19,615 bases of DNA, taken from NCBI GenBank assembly GCA_015661985.1, contig DQVB01000002.1, forward strand, positions 1-19,615, written 5' to 3'. Below are positions 7,088-15,459 of the stretch, piece after piece. Position 1 is the first letter of the stretch; every line of letters begins with the position of its first letter. The notes beneath the pieces were generated by a model, which worked only from the letters and a program-made list of their open reading frames with translations, was not told the origin of the DNA and ran no database searches. A program made the position numbers and the translations under genes. The DNA comes from Planctomycetota bacterium. Lineage in GTDB: Bacteria > Planctomycetota > Planctomycetia > Pirellulales > Thermoguttaceae.

Positions 7088-8026
7088 TCAGGGGGATCGG
7101 TTTCGTCGGCGGGGGAAGTGGACGCGGACTTCGGGGTGCATGGTGTACAGGCGGTACTGGGTGCCGTCGTGGACCACGATGCCGCTGGATTGGTTGTGCG
7201 CCACAATGGGATTGCGGGGGAACTTGATCCAGTGCACCAGGTCACGTGAAGCGGCCACGCACGTGGTCCAGTCGCGCCAAGGGCGGTGGGCCGTGGCGTG
7301 GTAGTAGCCGTAGTACCATCCGCGGTACTTGATGATCTGGTTCAGCGCCACGGCGTGGCGGTCGTAGGCTTGCGGCCCGCGGGCGATCACCGGATCGTCC
7401 TGCACGTTGGTCCAGCGCACCCGATCGCGTGACGTGGCCACCCAGACGCCCTCGTCTCGACGCTCGTAGAACAAGTACCAGGTACCGTGTTCGACCCACA
7501 CGGTGGGTGTGCCGTAGGGCCCGGGCGGGATCGGTTGGCCGTCGGCCGATCGGATGTCCAGGCGGCCGTGATCTTCCCAGTGGATGCGGTCGCGCGAGGT
7601 GAGCATGTGGGCGATGTCGTGGCGCCCCTCGGCGAACATGTAGTAAGTATCGCCCCACTTGACGACGCACATGTCTTCCACCCAGGAGCGGTCGAACACC
7701 GGGTTGGCCGGATGGCGGGTCCAGTGGAGTCCGTCGGGCGAGGTGGCGTAGCCGAGCAGTTTCAAATCGCTCCGATCCGGGTTGTAGCCGGTGTACCAGA
7801 GGTGGTACCCATCAGCCTCTCGACGGATATAGCCGCGTTCGCGGATGCGCCGGTCCCAGGTGTCACCACCGGTGCCGGCAAAGACGGGATTATCTGGGTA
7901 GGGGACGAACTCGACCAGTTCCGGCGGAAAGGGGGCGGTCTGTTTCGGCCCTTCAGCGGCCGCGGCCACAGCAGTCGCAACAGCGAGGGCCACGGCCGAG
8001 CACCATAGGGAGGGTCTGTTGCTCAT
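7088..8026 (-). CDS. Secreted five-bladed-propeller glycosidase-like protein (GH43/GH32/GH130 fold)
   Basis: 312 aa from the ATG at 8026; an in-frame TTG at 8032 adds only two residues. A signal peptide (hydrophobic 8-24, cleavage near AAAA-EG) indicates export. Four repeats of the type (A)TSxDxxHW mark successive blades: ATSPDGLHW (94-102), TSRDRIHW (143-150), TSRDRVRW (198-205) and ASRDLVHW (259-266). This is the pattern of five-bladed glycosidases. Candidate acidic residues lie at D56/D58 (GGDTWDRR), E117/D118 (SWVEDM) and E188 (LFYERR), in the order expected for nucleophile, stabiliser and acid. The exact family and substrate are not assignable by eye. It is last in the minus-strand operon, 40 nt after the MoxR stop, so an envelope or extracellular sugar role beside that module is possible. 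The C-terminus is short and Arg-rich (FPRRRNRSP). Confidence 0.75.
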   Translation of the reverse strand: MSNRPSLWCSAVALAVATAVAAAAEGPKQTAPFPPELVEFVPYPDNPVFAGTGGDTWDRRIRERGYIRREADGYHLWYTGYNPDRSDLKLLGYATSPDGLHWTRHPANPVFDRSWVEDMCVVKWGDTYYMFAEGRHDIAHMLTSRDRIHWEDHGRLDIRSADGQPIPPGPYGTPTVWVEHGTWYLFYERRDEGVWVATSRDRVRWTNVQDDPVIARGPQAYDRHAVALNQIIKYRGWYYGYYHATAHRPWRDWTTCVAASRDLVHWIKFPRNPIVAHNQSSGIVVHDGTQYRLYTMHPEVRVHFPRRRNRSP

Positions 8027-8066
8027 GGCCAAGCTTCACGGAGGGTCATGTGGTTGAGGGCACTGA

Positions 8067-9071
8067 TCATCCGTCGTATTTTTCGGGCACTTTTTCCAAC
8101 AGTTCCAGCAGCACCCGGTCCGGCTCAATCCCTTCGGCTTGAGCCTCGAAGTTAAGAATGATGCGATGGCGCATCGCCGGCAGCACGACGCGGCGCACAT
8201 CTTCGAAGCTCACGTTATAACGGCCGTCCAGCAGGGCGCGAACCTTGGCAGCCAGGGCCATGGTCTGGGCGGCCCGTGGGCTCGCCCCCCAACGCACGTA
8301 TTGGTTCGCCACCGGAAAGGTGAACTGGCCATCCGGGTGCGTGGCCAGCACGAGGCGCACGATGTAGTCCTGGACGTGCTGGGCCAGAATCACTTCCCGG
8401 ACCATCCGCTGCCAGCGGAGGATCTCTTCGCCATCCATCACCGTGGCCGGCTCGGGGTCGTCGCCCCGTGTGGTCCGCTCGACGATGGTGGCCATCTGTT
8501 GGCGGTCCGAGTAGTCGACCAAGAGCTTGAAGAAGAAGCGGTCCAGTTGGGCTTCGGGCAGCGGGTAGGTGCCTTCTTGTTCGATCGGGTTTTGGGTGGC
8601 CATCACCAGGAAGGGTTTCTTCAGTTCGTAGCGGGTTCCGGCTGCGGTGACCGAGCCCTCCTGCATGGTTTCCAACATGGCGGATTGGGTCTTCGGGGTG
8701 GCCCGGTTGATTTCATCGGCCAGGCAGATTTGGGTGAAAATGGGCCCCCGCTGGAACTCGAAGAAGCGCCTCCCATCGGGCGTCTCCATGACCATGTTCG
8801 TGCCCAGGATATCGGCGGGCATCAGGTCCGGGGTGAACTGGATGCGCGAGAACTCGAGGTCGAGCACCTTGGCCAGTGTGCGCACCAGCAGGGTCTTACC
8901 CAGGCCCGGGACGCCTTCCAGAAGGCAGTGGCCGCCCACGAACAGGCACGTGAGCACCCCGTGGATGACCTCTTCGTGTCCGACGATCACCCGGCCGATC
9001 TGTTCCCGCACTGCCGTGTAGCGATCCTGGAACTGGCGGGCCCGCTGCTCCATTGTCTCGGCGATACTCAT
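8067..9071 (-). CDS. MoxR-family AAA+ ATPase
   Basis: 334 aa. Seen: Walker A GVPGLGKT (53-60), Walker B LADEINRA (117-124), sensor 1 ATQNP (158-162), LDRFFF with a conserved Arg (R178), and the VRWGASPRAAQ lid segment near 268-278. This is a textbook MoxR of normal length. MoxR ATPases act as chaperone-like partners of vWA-domain proteins, helping metal insertion or complex maturation. The start at 9071 is chosen because MSIAETMEQRARQF begins the family's normal N-terminus and its ATG overlaps the stop of the upstream vWA gene (ATGA, 9071-9068), indicating translational coupling. The same frame stays open upstream to 9959, but that part is the vWA gene read out of frame. Unlike many moxR loci, no DUF58 gene follows. 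Confidence 0.95.
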   Translation of the reverse strand: MSIAETMEQRARQFQDRYTAVREQIGRVIVGHEEVIHGVLTCLFVGGHCLLEGVPGLGKTLLVRTLAKVLDLEFSRIQFTPDLMPADILGTNMVMETPDGRRFFEFQRGPIFTQICLADEINRATPKTQSAMLETMQEGSVTAAGTRYELKKPFLVMATQNPIEQEGTYPLPEAQLDRFFFKLLVDYSDRQQMATIVERTTRGDDPEPATVMDGEEILRWQRMVREVILAQHVQDYIVRLVLATHPDGQFTFPVANQYVRWGASPRAAQTMALAAKVRALLDGRYNVSFEDVRRVVLPAMRHRIILNFEAQAEGIEPDRVLLELLEKVPEKYDG

Positions 9072-12000
9072 GGCGGCTCCTGTCTTCTGGTCTGCCGGCG
9101 GGTCTGTTTCTTCACCCGCAGGAGTCGTTCCGTGTACGATTCTTCGGGCTCTTCGGATGCCAGCGTCGGCTCTTTGCCGGTCGGTGCAAGCGGCGCCTGG
9201 GGGAGGATGTCTTCCGGCTGCTCCATTCCGGCTTCCGGGCCGGGTTCGAACCGCGCGCCGGCCCGCTGCCGGTCGATTTCCGTTTCCACGGCCGCCTTGC
9301 GGCTGCGCAGCCGCTCGATGGTCTCCGGCTCCGGCGCTGGCGGCCGGGTGCCGAACAGTCGAGCTCGCACGCGGCCCACCAACGGCATGATCCACCCGAA
9401 GCTGATCTGCACGCGCCGGAGCAGGACGTCGAAGAAGAACAAACAGCTGCTCACCAGTACCACATAGTACCAAATGTCCTGGCTGCTGGTGGCCTTGGGC
9501 AGATCGTGGCGGAAGTGGTCTATCTCCAAGAGGGGCTCGACATCGGCCAACCCCGCGGGGGTATCGGCCAGCGTACCTGGCGGCGCGTCGCGGGGCGCCC
9601 GTTCGGCCAGTTGGCTGAGCAAGGCATCGTTCGTGCCGCGGTGGCGGAATTCGTCCGAGTAGGGGATGTCGACACCGGTGCGGATCAGCGGCTGCCCGGC
9701 CCCGGGGCTGATCGTCACCAAGTGGCTTCCCGGCTCCCGCGCGGGGAACGTACCCACGTAGCGGCCGGGGGCCGTCTGTTCCAGCTTCAGTTCCATGGTT
9801 TTCAGTTCCGGCCCCGGGCCCACCACCATGGCCGACATGTCCAGGAAATTGAGGAACTCGTCCTCCTTGTCCAGCGCGGTGACCACCACCCGGACTCGGT
9901 CGTCCACCACGTCCGTGGCCACGGCGAAGGTGCCGCCTTCTTCCAAGGGCCGCATGCACCAGCGGACCATCTGGCCGAACAGCTTATCGTAGTTCTCCCA
10001 TCCGGTCCAAGCGTTGGTCCATCGGGCGCCGGCGTCGGTGGTGAAGGCCACGGTCTTGCCGAGTCCGTAGGGCCAGGCGGCCAGGAGGGTGGCGTTCTTT
10101 TCGTTGGGCGGCTGGGGAGAAACGAGGGGCACTTCTACCAGCGGGTTTTCCTTGATCGTGGTCATCACGTAGCCGGTGATGGGAGGGAAAGCACCCTCGA
10201 TGCCGGCCGTGATCTCGTGGACGTGTTTGCGCCGGGGCCGAACCCTGTTGCGGTAGATCAACGGCTGGGCCACGCGGCGGGCTTCCTTTTGAAAGATCCG
10301 CGGCAGGGCCCGCCCCGTGTTGACTCGATAGTACTTGCCGCCGGTGGCGTTGGCCAGCCTGGCCATCGTGCGGCTGTCGGCCGGGCCATGGCAAGCTACA
10401 GCCACGGCGGAAACGGTGATCTTGGCTTGGACCAGGCTGGCTATCACGCGGCGCGACGGGGGCGACGGATCACCGTCGGAAATGACAATGATGTGCTTGA
10501 CGGCCGCCTGCGGCAGGGCGCTCAAAGCCTGGTAGGCCATCACCAGCCCGGGGTCGAAGTCGGGCATATCGCCGGGCGTCATTCTGCCGATGCGGTTGAG
10601 CATCTCGTCGCGCGCCCCGCCCACCACCCTCATCCCCGGCTCCCACAGCCAACTGGTCCCCGTCGCGCCCACGCCCGTGTAATGGAGCACGCCGCAGTAG
10701 TCACGTGCTCCCAGTACCTTGAGGGCCTCCTTGGCGATCACTTTCTGCCAGAAGTTGCCGTTGGGCATCTCCGTGGCATGCATGATCATGGCCAGCGCAC
10801 CGCGGGGGACCACTTTGGCACTCTGGATCTGGAAGTGAACCGGCATGGCCTCTTCCAGTTCCGTGCCCGCCCAGCCGCCGGCGCCGAAGCTGTTCGGCCC
10901 GCCCAGCATGACCAGCCCAGCGCCCATCTGTTGGGTGTTCCGCACCAGTGCGCGGATCTGGCCGTCACTGAAATGCTCGCGCGGCACGTTGGCCAACACC
11001 ACCGCGTCGTACTCCTGCAGCGAGGCCAGGTCTTCGAAGGGCTGGTCACTGGTGCGCTGGTCCAGTTCCAGGTTCTGCCGGCGCAGGGCCATCTTGAACC
11101 GTTCAAATTGGCCAGGGTGTTCGTAATCTTCGATGACCAGCACGCGCCCCCGGCCGCGGATGTGGGCAAAGGTACTGGCCCGGTTGTTCTGGGGCATCGT
11201 ATCGTCTTCCGGCCGGTCGGGGAAGAATTCCGCCGTATACGTGTAAAAACCGGTAGCTTCCACCTTCTGACGCACGGTGAAGACCCGCTTGCCCGGCGGC
11301 AGCGTCACCCGACCGCGACTGACCACCACCGCTCGCCCGCGCACCCATTGGGTCACTTCAAGCCGCCCGGTGACTTCGCCCGAATCGCTCGCCGTCTTCC
11401 GGCGCGTGTTGGTCACTACGATCTTCAGATCAAAAGGCTCCCCGCGGCGGACATCCCCCGACGCAGTCACCCGCTCCACAATCACCTCGCCCCGCTGCGG
11501 GTAGCGCACCACCACCACGTCGATGCCCACACCCGCCTGGGCCAATCGATCCGCCTCGCCAACGGCGTCACCCAGGTTTTCGTTCCCGTCGCTGACGATC
11601 ACGATCCGCCGCGCCGAGTCTTCGGGGAAAGACGCCTGGGCCAAGCGGAGCGCCGCCGAAATGTCCGTGAAGCCCGGATCCAGCAGGCTTTCGATCTCCG
11701 GCAGCATCTCCAGGTCTTCATCGTAGGGGGGTACTTCGATGGCCGGGTCCCGGCCGAAGACAATGACCCCCACCCGGTCCTCCAGCCGCCGATGCCGAGC
11801 GACCGCTTCATTGACATATTCGATCATCGCCCGGCGGTGCGACTCGGGGATGCTCAACGATTGGTCCAGGAGGTAGATCACCGTCAGCCGATCGCTGGTG
11901 CGGACCACCTGGATCTCAGCCAGCGCCGCAATCAGCAACAGCATCACCACGGTGCGCACGGCCACGACGGCCAGCCGCCGCCAGGTGCCCAGCGCCGCCA

Positions 12001-12091
12001 GGCTGCGGAAACTCAGCCACCACAACACAGGCACGGCCAGCCCCAGCAGCAGGTACCACGGCGATTGGAAACTGACCGAATAGTCGAACAT
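9068..12091 (-). CDS. Large membrane protein: vWA / GATase-like / degenerate vWA
   Basis: 1007 aa. Two N-terminal TM segments (about 11-28 and 41-60) are followed by a first vWA domain (about 68-200) with an intact MIDAS: DQSLS (D76, S78, S80), T141, and SDG (167-169). An Ig-like stretch (about 200-310) comes next, then a class I glutamine-amidotransferase-like domain (about 313-420, from RVLVIEDYEHPG to MLGGPNSFGAGG). No Cys-His catalytic pair is evident in that domain. A second vWA-like domain (about 428-600) has HIIVISDGDPSPP but no DxSxS (MIMHATEMPNG instead). A beta-rich region follows, then TM3 (about 872-890) and a charged tail. The bulk should lie outside the cytoplasm, inferred from the TM spacing. 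It starts 4 nt after the NHL lipoprotein stop and overlaps moxR by 4 nt. Role: probable client or partner of the MoxR ATPase in the envelope. Confidence 0.85.
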   Translation of the reverse strand: MFDYSVSFQSPWYLLLGLAVPVLWWLSFRSLAALGTWRRLAVVAVRTVVMLLLIAALAEIQVVRTSDRLTVIYLLDQSLSIPESHRRAMIEYVNEAVARHRRLEDRVGVIVFGRDPAIEVPPYDEDLEMLPEIESLLDPGFTDISAALRLAQASFPEDSARRIVIVSDGNENLGDAVGEADRLAQAGVGIDVVVVRYPQRGEVIVERVTASGDVRRGEPFDLKIVVTNTRRKTASDSGEVTGRLEVTQWVRGRAVVVSRGRVTLPPGKRVFTVRQKVEATGFYTYTAEFFPDRPEDDTMPQNNRASTFAHIRGRGRVLVIEDYEHPGQFERFKMALRRQNLELDQRTSDQPFEDLASLQEYDAVVLANVPREHFSDGQIRALVRNTQQMGAGLVMLGGPNSFGAGGWAGTELEEAMPVHFQIQSAKVVPRGALAMIMHATEMPNGNFWQKVIAKEALKVLGARDYCGVLHYTGVGATGTSWLWEPGMRVVGGARDEMLNRIGRMTPGDMPDFDPGLVMAYQALSALPQAAVKHIIVISDGDPSPPSRRVIASLVQAKITVSAVAVACHGPADSRTMARLANATGGKYYRVNTGRALPRIFQKEARRVAQPLIYRNRVRPRRKHVHEITAGIEGAFPPITGYVMTTIKENPLVEVPLVSPQPPNEKNATLLAAWPYGLGKTVAFTTDAGARWTNAWTGWENYDKLFGQMVRWCMRPLEEGGTFAVATDVVDDRVRVVVTALDKEDEFLNFLDMSAMVVGPGPELKTMELKLEQTAPGRYVGTFPAREPGSHLVTISPGAGQPLIRTGVDIPYSDEFRHRGTNDALLSQLAERAPRDAPPGTLADTPAGLADVEPLLEIDHFRHDLPKATSSQDIWYYVVLVSSCLFFFDVLLRRVQISFGWIMPLVGRVRARLFGTRPPAPEPETIERLRSRKAAVETEIDRQRAGARFEPGPEAGMEQPEDILPQAPLAPTGKEPTLASEEPEESYTERLLRVKKQTRRQTRRQEPP

Positions 12092-12095
12092 GGCC

Positions 12096-13025
12096 TTACA
12101 ACTTCACCCGCTGGATACGGTCGTTGTCCGTGTCCACAACGTAGATGCGCCCCTCGTTGTCGCAGACCACCGCCCAAGGATTGCACAGCTCGCCCTCTTC
12201 TCGGCCGTGCCTCCCCCAACAACCCAGCGAGTGGCCGTCGGGCGTAAACCGCTGTATCCGGTGGTTGCCGTATTCCACCACGAATAGAGTGCCGTCCGGA
12301 GCAAACGTCAAATCATAGGGGTAATACAATTGGCCGGGTCCCGTGCCACGAGTCCCCCAAACCGTGATCAGCCTGCCCCGGCTGTCAAAGGCCTGGATGC
12401 GATGATTGCAGGCGTCGGCCACCCAAATGTTGCCATGCCGGTCGAGGGCCAGATTGTGGGGCCGCCGGAACTGTCCCGGTTGCGAGCCATGCCCGCCCCA
12501 TTGAAGGAGGAATCGGCCGTGGGGATCGAACTTCTGGATGCGGTCGTATTCACCATAGTCGGCCACGTAGAGGTTGCCCTGCGAGTCCTCCACGGCATCG
12601 GTGATCAACGAGAACTGGCCCGGCTCGTAGCCCCGCTGGCCGCCGAACCGCTCCAGCAGCTCTCCCTCGGGGGAATAGATGAGCACCTGCTGGTAGTGGC
12701 CGTCAGCCACCAGGATGCGGCCGTCGCGCCCCACGCTCAAGCCCTCAGGCCTGCCCAGCGCACTGTCCGGAGTGCGCCAGCCGCGCAAGAAGCGGCCATC
12801 CAGGTCGAACATTTGGATGCGGGCCGTGCGGTCCACCACGTAGATGCGCTGTCGGGCATCGATGGCCGCGGCCCGCGGCTTGATGAACCGCCCGTCGCTG
12901 ATGCCGCGGCGACCCCAGACCAGATCGAGCCGGCCCATGGTGTTCCGGGACTCGTCACACCCCGCCAGCAGGCCTGTTGCGAGCACAAGAAGACCGGCGA
13001 TCCAGCGCCCCAGACCACAGGGCAC
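12096..13025 (-). CDS. NHL-repeat six-bladed propeller lipoprotein
   Basis: 309 aa using the GTG at 13025. That start gives a compact lipoprotein signal peptide (R7, hydrophobic 9-21, lipobox LLAG before Cys23). The frame stays open to an ATG at 13379, but that would overlap the divergent gene at 13327; a GTG at 13109 is also possible. Six NHL-type blades follow, each with a (L/I)xVxD/E...RIQxF core: YVVDRTARIQMF, LVADGHYQQVLIY, YVADYGEYDRIQKF, WVADACNHRIQAF, FVVEYGNHRIQRF and YVVDTDNDRIQRV. Such propellers bind proteins or ligands; no catalytic residues are evident. The residue after the lipidated Cys is Asp, which in E. coli keeps lipoproteins in the inner membrane. It heads the NHL-vWA-moxR operon. 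Confidence 0.8.
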   Translation of the reverse strand: MPCGLGRWIAGLLVLATGLLAGCDESRNTMGRLDLVWGRRGISDGRFIKPRAAAIDARQRIYVVDRTARIQMFDLDGRFLRGWRTPDSALGRPEGLSVGRDGRILVADGHYQQVLIYSPEGELLERFGGQRGYEPGQFSLITDAVEDSQGNLYVADYGEYDRIQKFDPHGRFLLQWGGHGSQPGQFRRPHNLALDRHGNIWVADACNHRIQAFDSRGRLITVWGTRGTGPGQLYYPYDLTFAPDGTLFVVEYGNHRIQRFTPDGHSLGCWGRHGREEGELCNPWAVVCDNEGRIYVVDTDNDRIQRVKL

Positions 13026-13326
13026 GTCGATCGACGGGGCTGCTGCCCGTTCGATCCGGGCCGCTTCTGTCCCGCAGCGCTGTTCCGGCGTCGACACGGC
13101 TCGGATCACCTGCTGAGTCCGCCAGAGAAGGATGACCAAAACCACTTTGTCCAGTTTACCCGGCCCGGTCGATCCTGGGGAGCGGCGGGCCGGGTAGACG
13201 GCCCAGACTGCTTCCCGGCTGATTGTTGCGTGCAGGGCACCACCACTGAAGCCTGGCGGTTGTCGGCGCGCCGGGCAGCCGATACAGTGGGCAAACGCAA
13301 GGGGCGGTGAGCCGAGGAGGACGAGC
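13026..13326. other. Divergent spacer between the NHL operon and the acyl-CoA dehydrogenase gene
   Basis: 301 nt. It must hold promoters in both directions. For the plus-strand gene a weak candidate is TTGTCG (13260-13265), 17 nt, TACAGT (13283-13288). The minus-strand promoter could not be recognised. The minus frame of the NHL gene remains open through this whole stretch, so a longer NHL leader cannot be excluded. Confidence 0.3.
13314..13320 (+). promoter_or_regulatory. Shine-Dalgarno site of the 13327 gene
   Basis: GAGGAGG stands 6 nt before the ATG at 13327, fixing the start of the hydroxyacyl-CoA dehydrogenase and arguing against the divergent NHL gene beginning as far upstream as 13379. 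Confidence 0.75.
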
Positions 13327-14283
13327 ATGGAGATCCACACGGTTGGGGTGGCTGGCCTGGGACATCTGGGTCGCGGCATCGCGGCTTGCCTGTTGGCCCA
13401 TGGCTTTCGAGTGATCGGTCATGCCCGGCGGCCGGAAACGCGGGCCGCGGCGCGGGAACACATCGGCCGGGCGGTGAGCGAATTGATCCAGCACGGAGCC
13501 GCTCCCCAGGAGCTGGCTTCCCAGTGGCCGGGCCGGTACGAGGAGGCCGAAGGGCTTGAGGCACTGGCGCCGTGCCAGTTCGTCGTGGAGAGCGTGGCCG
13601 AGGATCCCGCGGTGAAGGAGGAAGTCTTCCAAGCCATCGAAGGGGCGGTCGGAGCCGATGTGCCGCTGGCCAGCAACACGTCGAGCATCCCCATCAGCCT
13701 GCTGCAGCGCGGCCGGCGGCATCCGGAGCGGTTGGTGGGGATGCACTGGGCTGAGCCGGCCCATGTGACGCGTTTCCTGGAGGTGATCTGCGGCGAAGCG
13801 ACGTCGGAGGAGACCATCCGGCGTACGATGGCCCTGGGCCGCCGTCTGGGCAAGGAGCCGGCCCTGGTGCGGAAGGACGTGCCTGGGTTTATCGTGAACC
13901 GCTTGGGCTATGCCTTGTACCGCGAGGCGCTGCACCTGGTCGAGTCGGGGGTGGCGGACATGGAAACGATCGACCGGGCATGTCGCAACGCCCTGGGGCT
14001 GTGGGCCACCTACTGCGGACCGTTCCGCTGGATCGATTTGACGGGCGGGCCAGCCCTGTACGGCCGGGCGCAGAAGCGGGTGTGGCCCACGCTGAGCAGC
14101 GCAGCGGAGATCCCCGAAATGCTGGAAAAGCTGATCGCCGCCGATGCTCGGGGAACGGCCAATGGGCGGGGGTTCTACCAGTACACGGAAGCCGAGGCCA
14201 AGCGCTGGGAAGAGGGGTACCGCCAGCACGCCTGGGCTGTATGTCGGATGTTGGACCGCTACTACCCGCTGGACGAACCGTGA
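13327..14283 (+). CDS. 3-Hydroxyacyl-CoA dehydrogenase family protein, atypical active-site loop
   Basis: 318 aa. The N-terminal Rossmann domain has GLGHLG (10-15). The catalytic positions of the family can be placed by spacing: Ser119 in SNTSS, His140 in GMHWAEP, Glu152 in LEVICG, and Asn191 in GFIVNRLGYA. Characterised members show the same intervals. The loop after the catalytic His is HWAEP rather than the usual HFFNP or HPVNPP, so the substrate may not be acetoacetyl-CoA. The C-terminal helical domain is single (about 185-290). The enzyme would oxidise a 3-hydroxy group with NAD in the cytoplasm. The start is fixed by GAGGAGG 6 nt upstream. Its stop overlaps the next gene's GTG (GTGA), so it is translationally coupled to an M19 dipeptidase, an odd metabolic pairing. 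Sure of family only. Confidence 0.85.
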   Translation: MEIHTVGVAGLGHLGRGIAACLLAHGFRVIGHARRPETRAAAREHIGRAVSELIQHGAAPQELASQWPGRYEEAEGLEALAPCQFVVESVAEDPAVKEEVFQAIEGAVGADVPLASNTSSIPISLLQRGRRHPERLVGMHWAEPAHVTRFLEVICGEATSEETIRRTMALGRRLGKEPALVRKDVPGFIVNRLGYALYREALHLVESGVADMETIDRACRNALGLWATYCGPFRWIDLTGGPALYGRAQKRVWPTLSSAAEIPEMLEKLIAADARGTANGRGFYQYTEAEAKRWEEGYRQHAWAVCRMLDRYYPLDEP

Positions 14284-15368
14284 CGCTGATCTTCGATGCC
14301 CATCTGGATCTGGCCTGGAACGCGCTGGGCTGGAGCCGTGACCTGACCCAGTCGCTGGAGGCGATCAACGCGCGCGAATCGACGTGGGGCGACCATCCGG
14401 CTCGAGGCCGCGCGACGACCTGCTTGCCCGAAATGCGGCGCGGCGAGGTGGCCGTGTGCCTGGGCGTCATCCTCGCCCGCACCCGCCCCGAATCGCCGGT
14501 GGCCGAAGGCATCCTGCGTCTCAGCCCCGATTACCCCTCCCCGGCCATGACGTATGCCGCCGGCCGCGCACACCTTGCTTACTACCAGTGGCTGGCCCGC
14601 CAGTCGCACGTCGTCTTGATCGGTTCGGCCGCCCAGTTGCGGCAGCACTGGCAGCGCTGGCAAAAGGCCCCTTCACCGCGCCCTGCTCCCGGCGTCATCC
14701 TGGCCATGGAAGGAGCCGATCCGATCGTCCGGCCGGACCAGGCCGCCGAATGGTGGAAGGCGGGCCTGCGAGTGGTCAGTTTGGTTCACTACGGCCAAGG
14801 CCCCTACGCGGCCGGGACCGGCCACCGCGGGCCACTGACGCCAGCGGGGATCGAACTGTTGGGCCAATTCCAGCGTCTGGGCATCATCCTGGACCTGACG
14901 CACCTGGCCGAACCCGGATGCTCCCAGGCTTTGGACTGTTTCGACGGCCCCGTCATGGCCAGCCACAACAATTGCCGCGCGCTGGTGCCTGGCGACAGAC
15001 AGTTCTCCGACCGGCAGCTGCGCAAGCTGATCGCCCGCGACGCAGTGATCGGCATCGCCGCCGACGCCTGGATGCTGCACGCGAACTGGCAGCGCGGCAG
15101 GACGCCCCGAAGTGCCGTCTCCATCGCTGCCATGGCCGATCACATTGACCACGTCTGCCAGCTTTCGGGCACGGCCCGGCATGTGGGCTTGGGCAGTGAC
15201 TTGGACGGCGGCTACGGCCGGGAACAGACCCCGGCGGGCCTGGACACCATCGCGGACCTGCAAAAGCTGGGCGACATCCTCTCCTCGCGCGGCTTTTCCG
15301 ACTCGGACATCCAAGCCATCTTCCACGGCAACTGGTTGCGATTCTTCGCCACCCACCTGCCGCCATAG
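14280..15368 (+). CDS. M19 family (membrane-type) dipeptidase
   Basis: 362 aa from the GTG at 14280, which overlaps the stop of the preceding gene (GTGA); this start puts the zinc motif DAHLDLAWN right at the N-terminus, as is usual. Metal ligands can be placed: H8 and D10, bridging E144 in AMEGADP, H208 in DLTHLAEPG, H229 in MASHNN, and D307 in GLGSDLDGG. The family hydrolyses dipeptides, often with a D- or beta-lactam-like C-terminal residue, using two zinc ions. No signal peptide is seen, so the enzyme is probably cytoplasmic, unlike renal dipeptidase. Coupling to a hydroxyacyl-CoA dehydrogenase hints at a shared catabolic or processing pathway, but that is inference. Length and motifs are complete. 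Confidence 0.9.
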   Translation: MTLIFDAHLDLAWNALGWSRDLTQSLEAINARESTWGDHPARGRATTCLPEMRRGEVAVCLGVILARTRPESPVAEGILRLSPDYPSPAMTYAAGRAHLAYYQWLARQSHVVLIGSAAQLRQHWQRWQKAPSPRPAPGVILAMEGADPIVRPDQAAEWWKAGLRVVSLVHYGQGPYAAGTGHRGPLTPAGIELLGQFQRLGIILDLTHLAEPGCSQALDCFDGPVMASHNNCRALVPGDRQFSDRQLRKLIARDAVIGIAADAWMLHANWQRGRTPRSAVSIAAMADHIDHVCQLSGTARHVGLGSDLDGGYGREQTPAGLDTIADLQKLGDILSSRGFSDSDIQAIFHGNWLRFFATHLPP

Positions 15369-15459
15369 CCGCCGCCGGCTCGTGCCGCACTGCGCCGGCA
15401 GAGCAGAGACGTTTTTCGTTACCGAACTTGTGAACGCGGGAGACAGGAAAGGGCACAAG

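Noticed and set aside
9072..9959. Upstream extension of the MoxR frame
   Set aside because: The frame stays open to 9959, but this part lies inside the vWA gene in another frame and reads as low-complexity Arg/Gly/Pro; the MoxR family begins at MSIAETMEQ with an ATGA overlap.
9053..12247. A 1064-codon open frame on the plus strand
   Set aside because: It is antisense to the vWA gene; its translation is rich in His, Arg, Gln and Gly without domain motifs, a common shadow in GC-rich DNA. The minus-strand frame has clear TM, MIDAS and vWA features.
13026..13379. NHL gene starting at 13379 with an extra hydrophobic segment
   Set aside because: It would overlap the well-supported divergent gene at 13327 and bury the lipoprotein signal about 140 residues into the protein. 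The GTG at 13025 gives a normal lipoprotein, although a GTG at 13109 is not excluded.
13980..14279. Dipeptidase frame beginning upstream, inside the dehydrogenase gene
   Set aside because: The M19 zinc motif HxD lies at the extreme N-terminus in this family, and the GTG at 14280 places it at residues 8-10; the upstream part is the dehydrogenase read out of frame.
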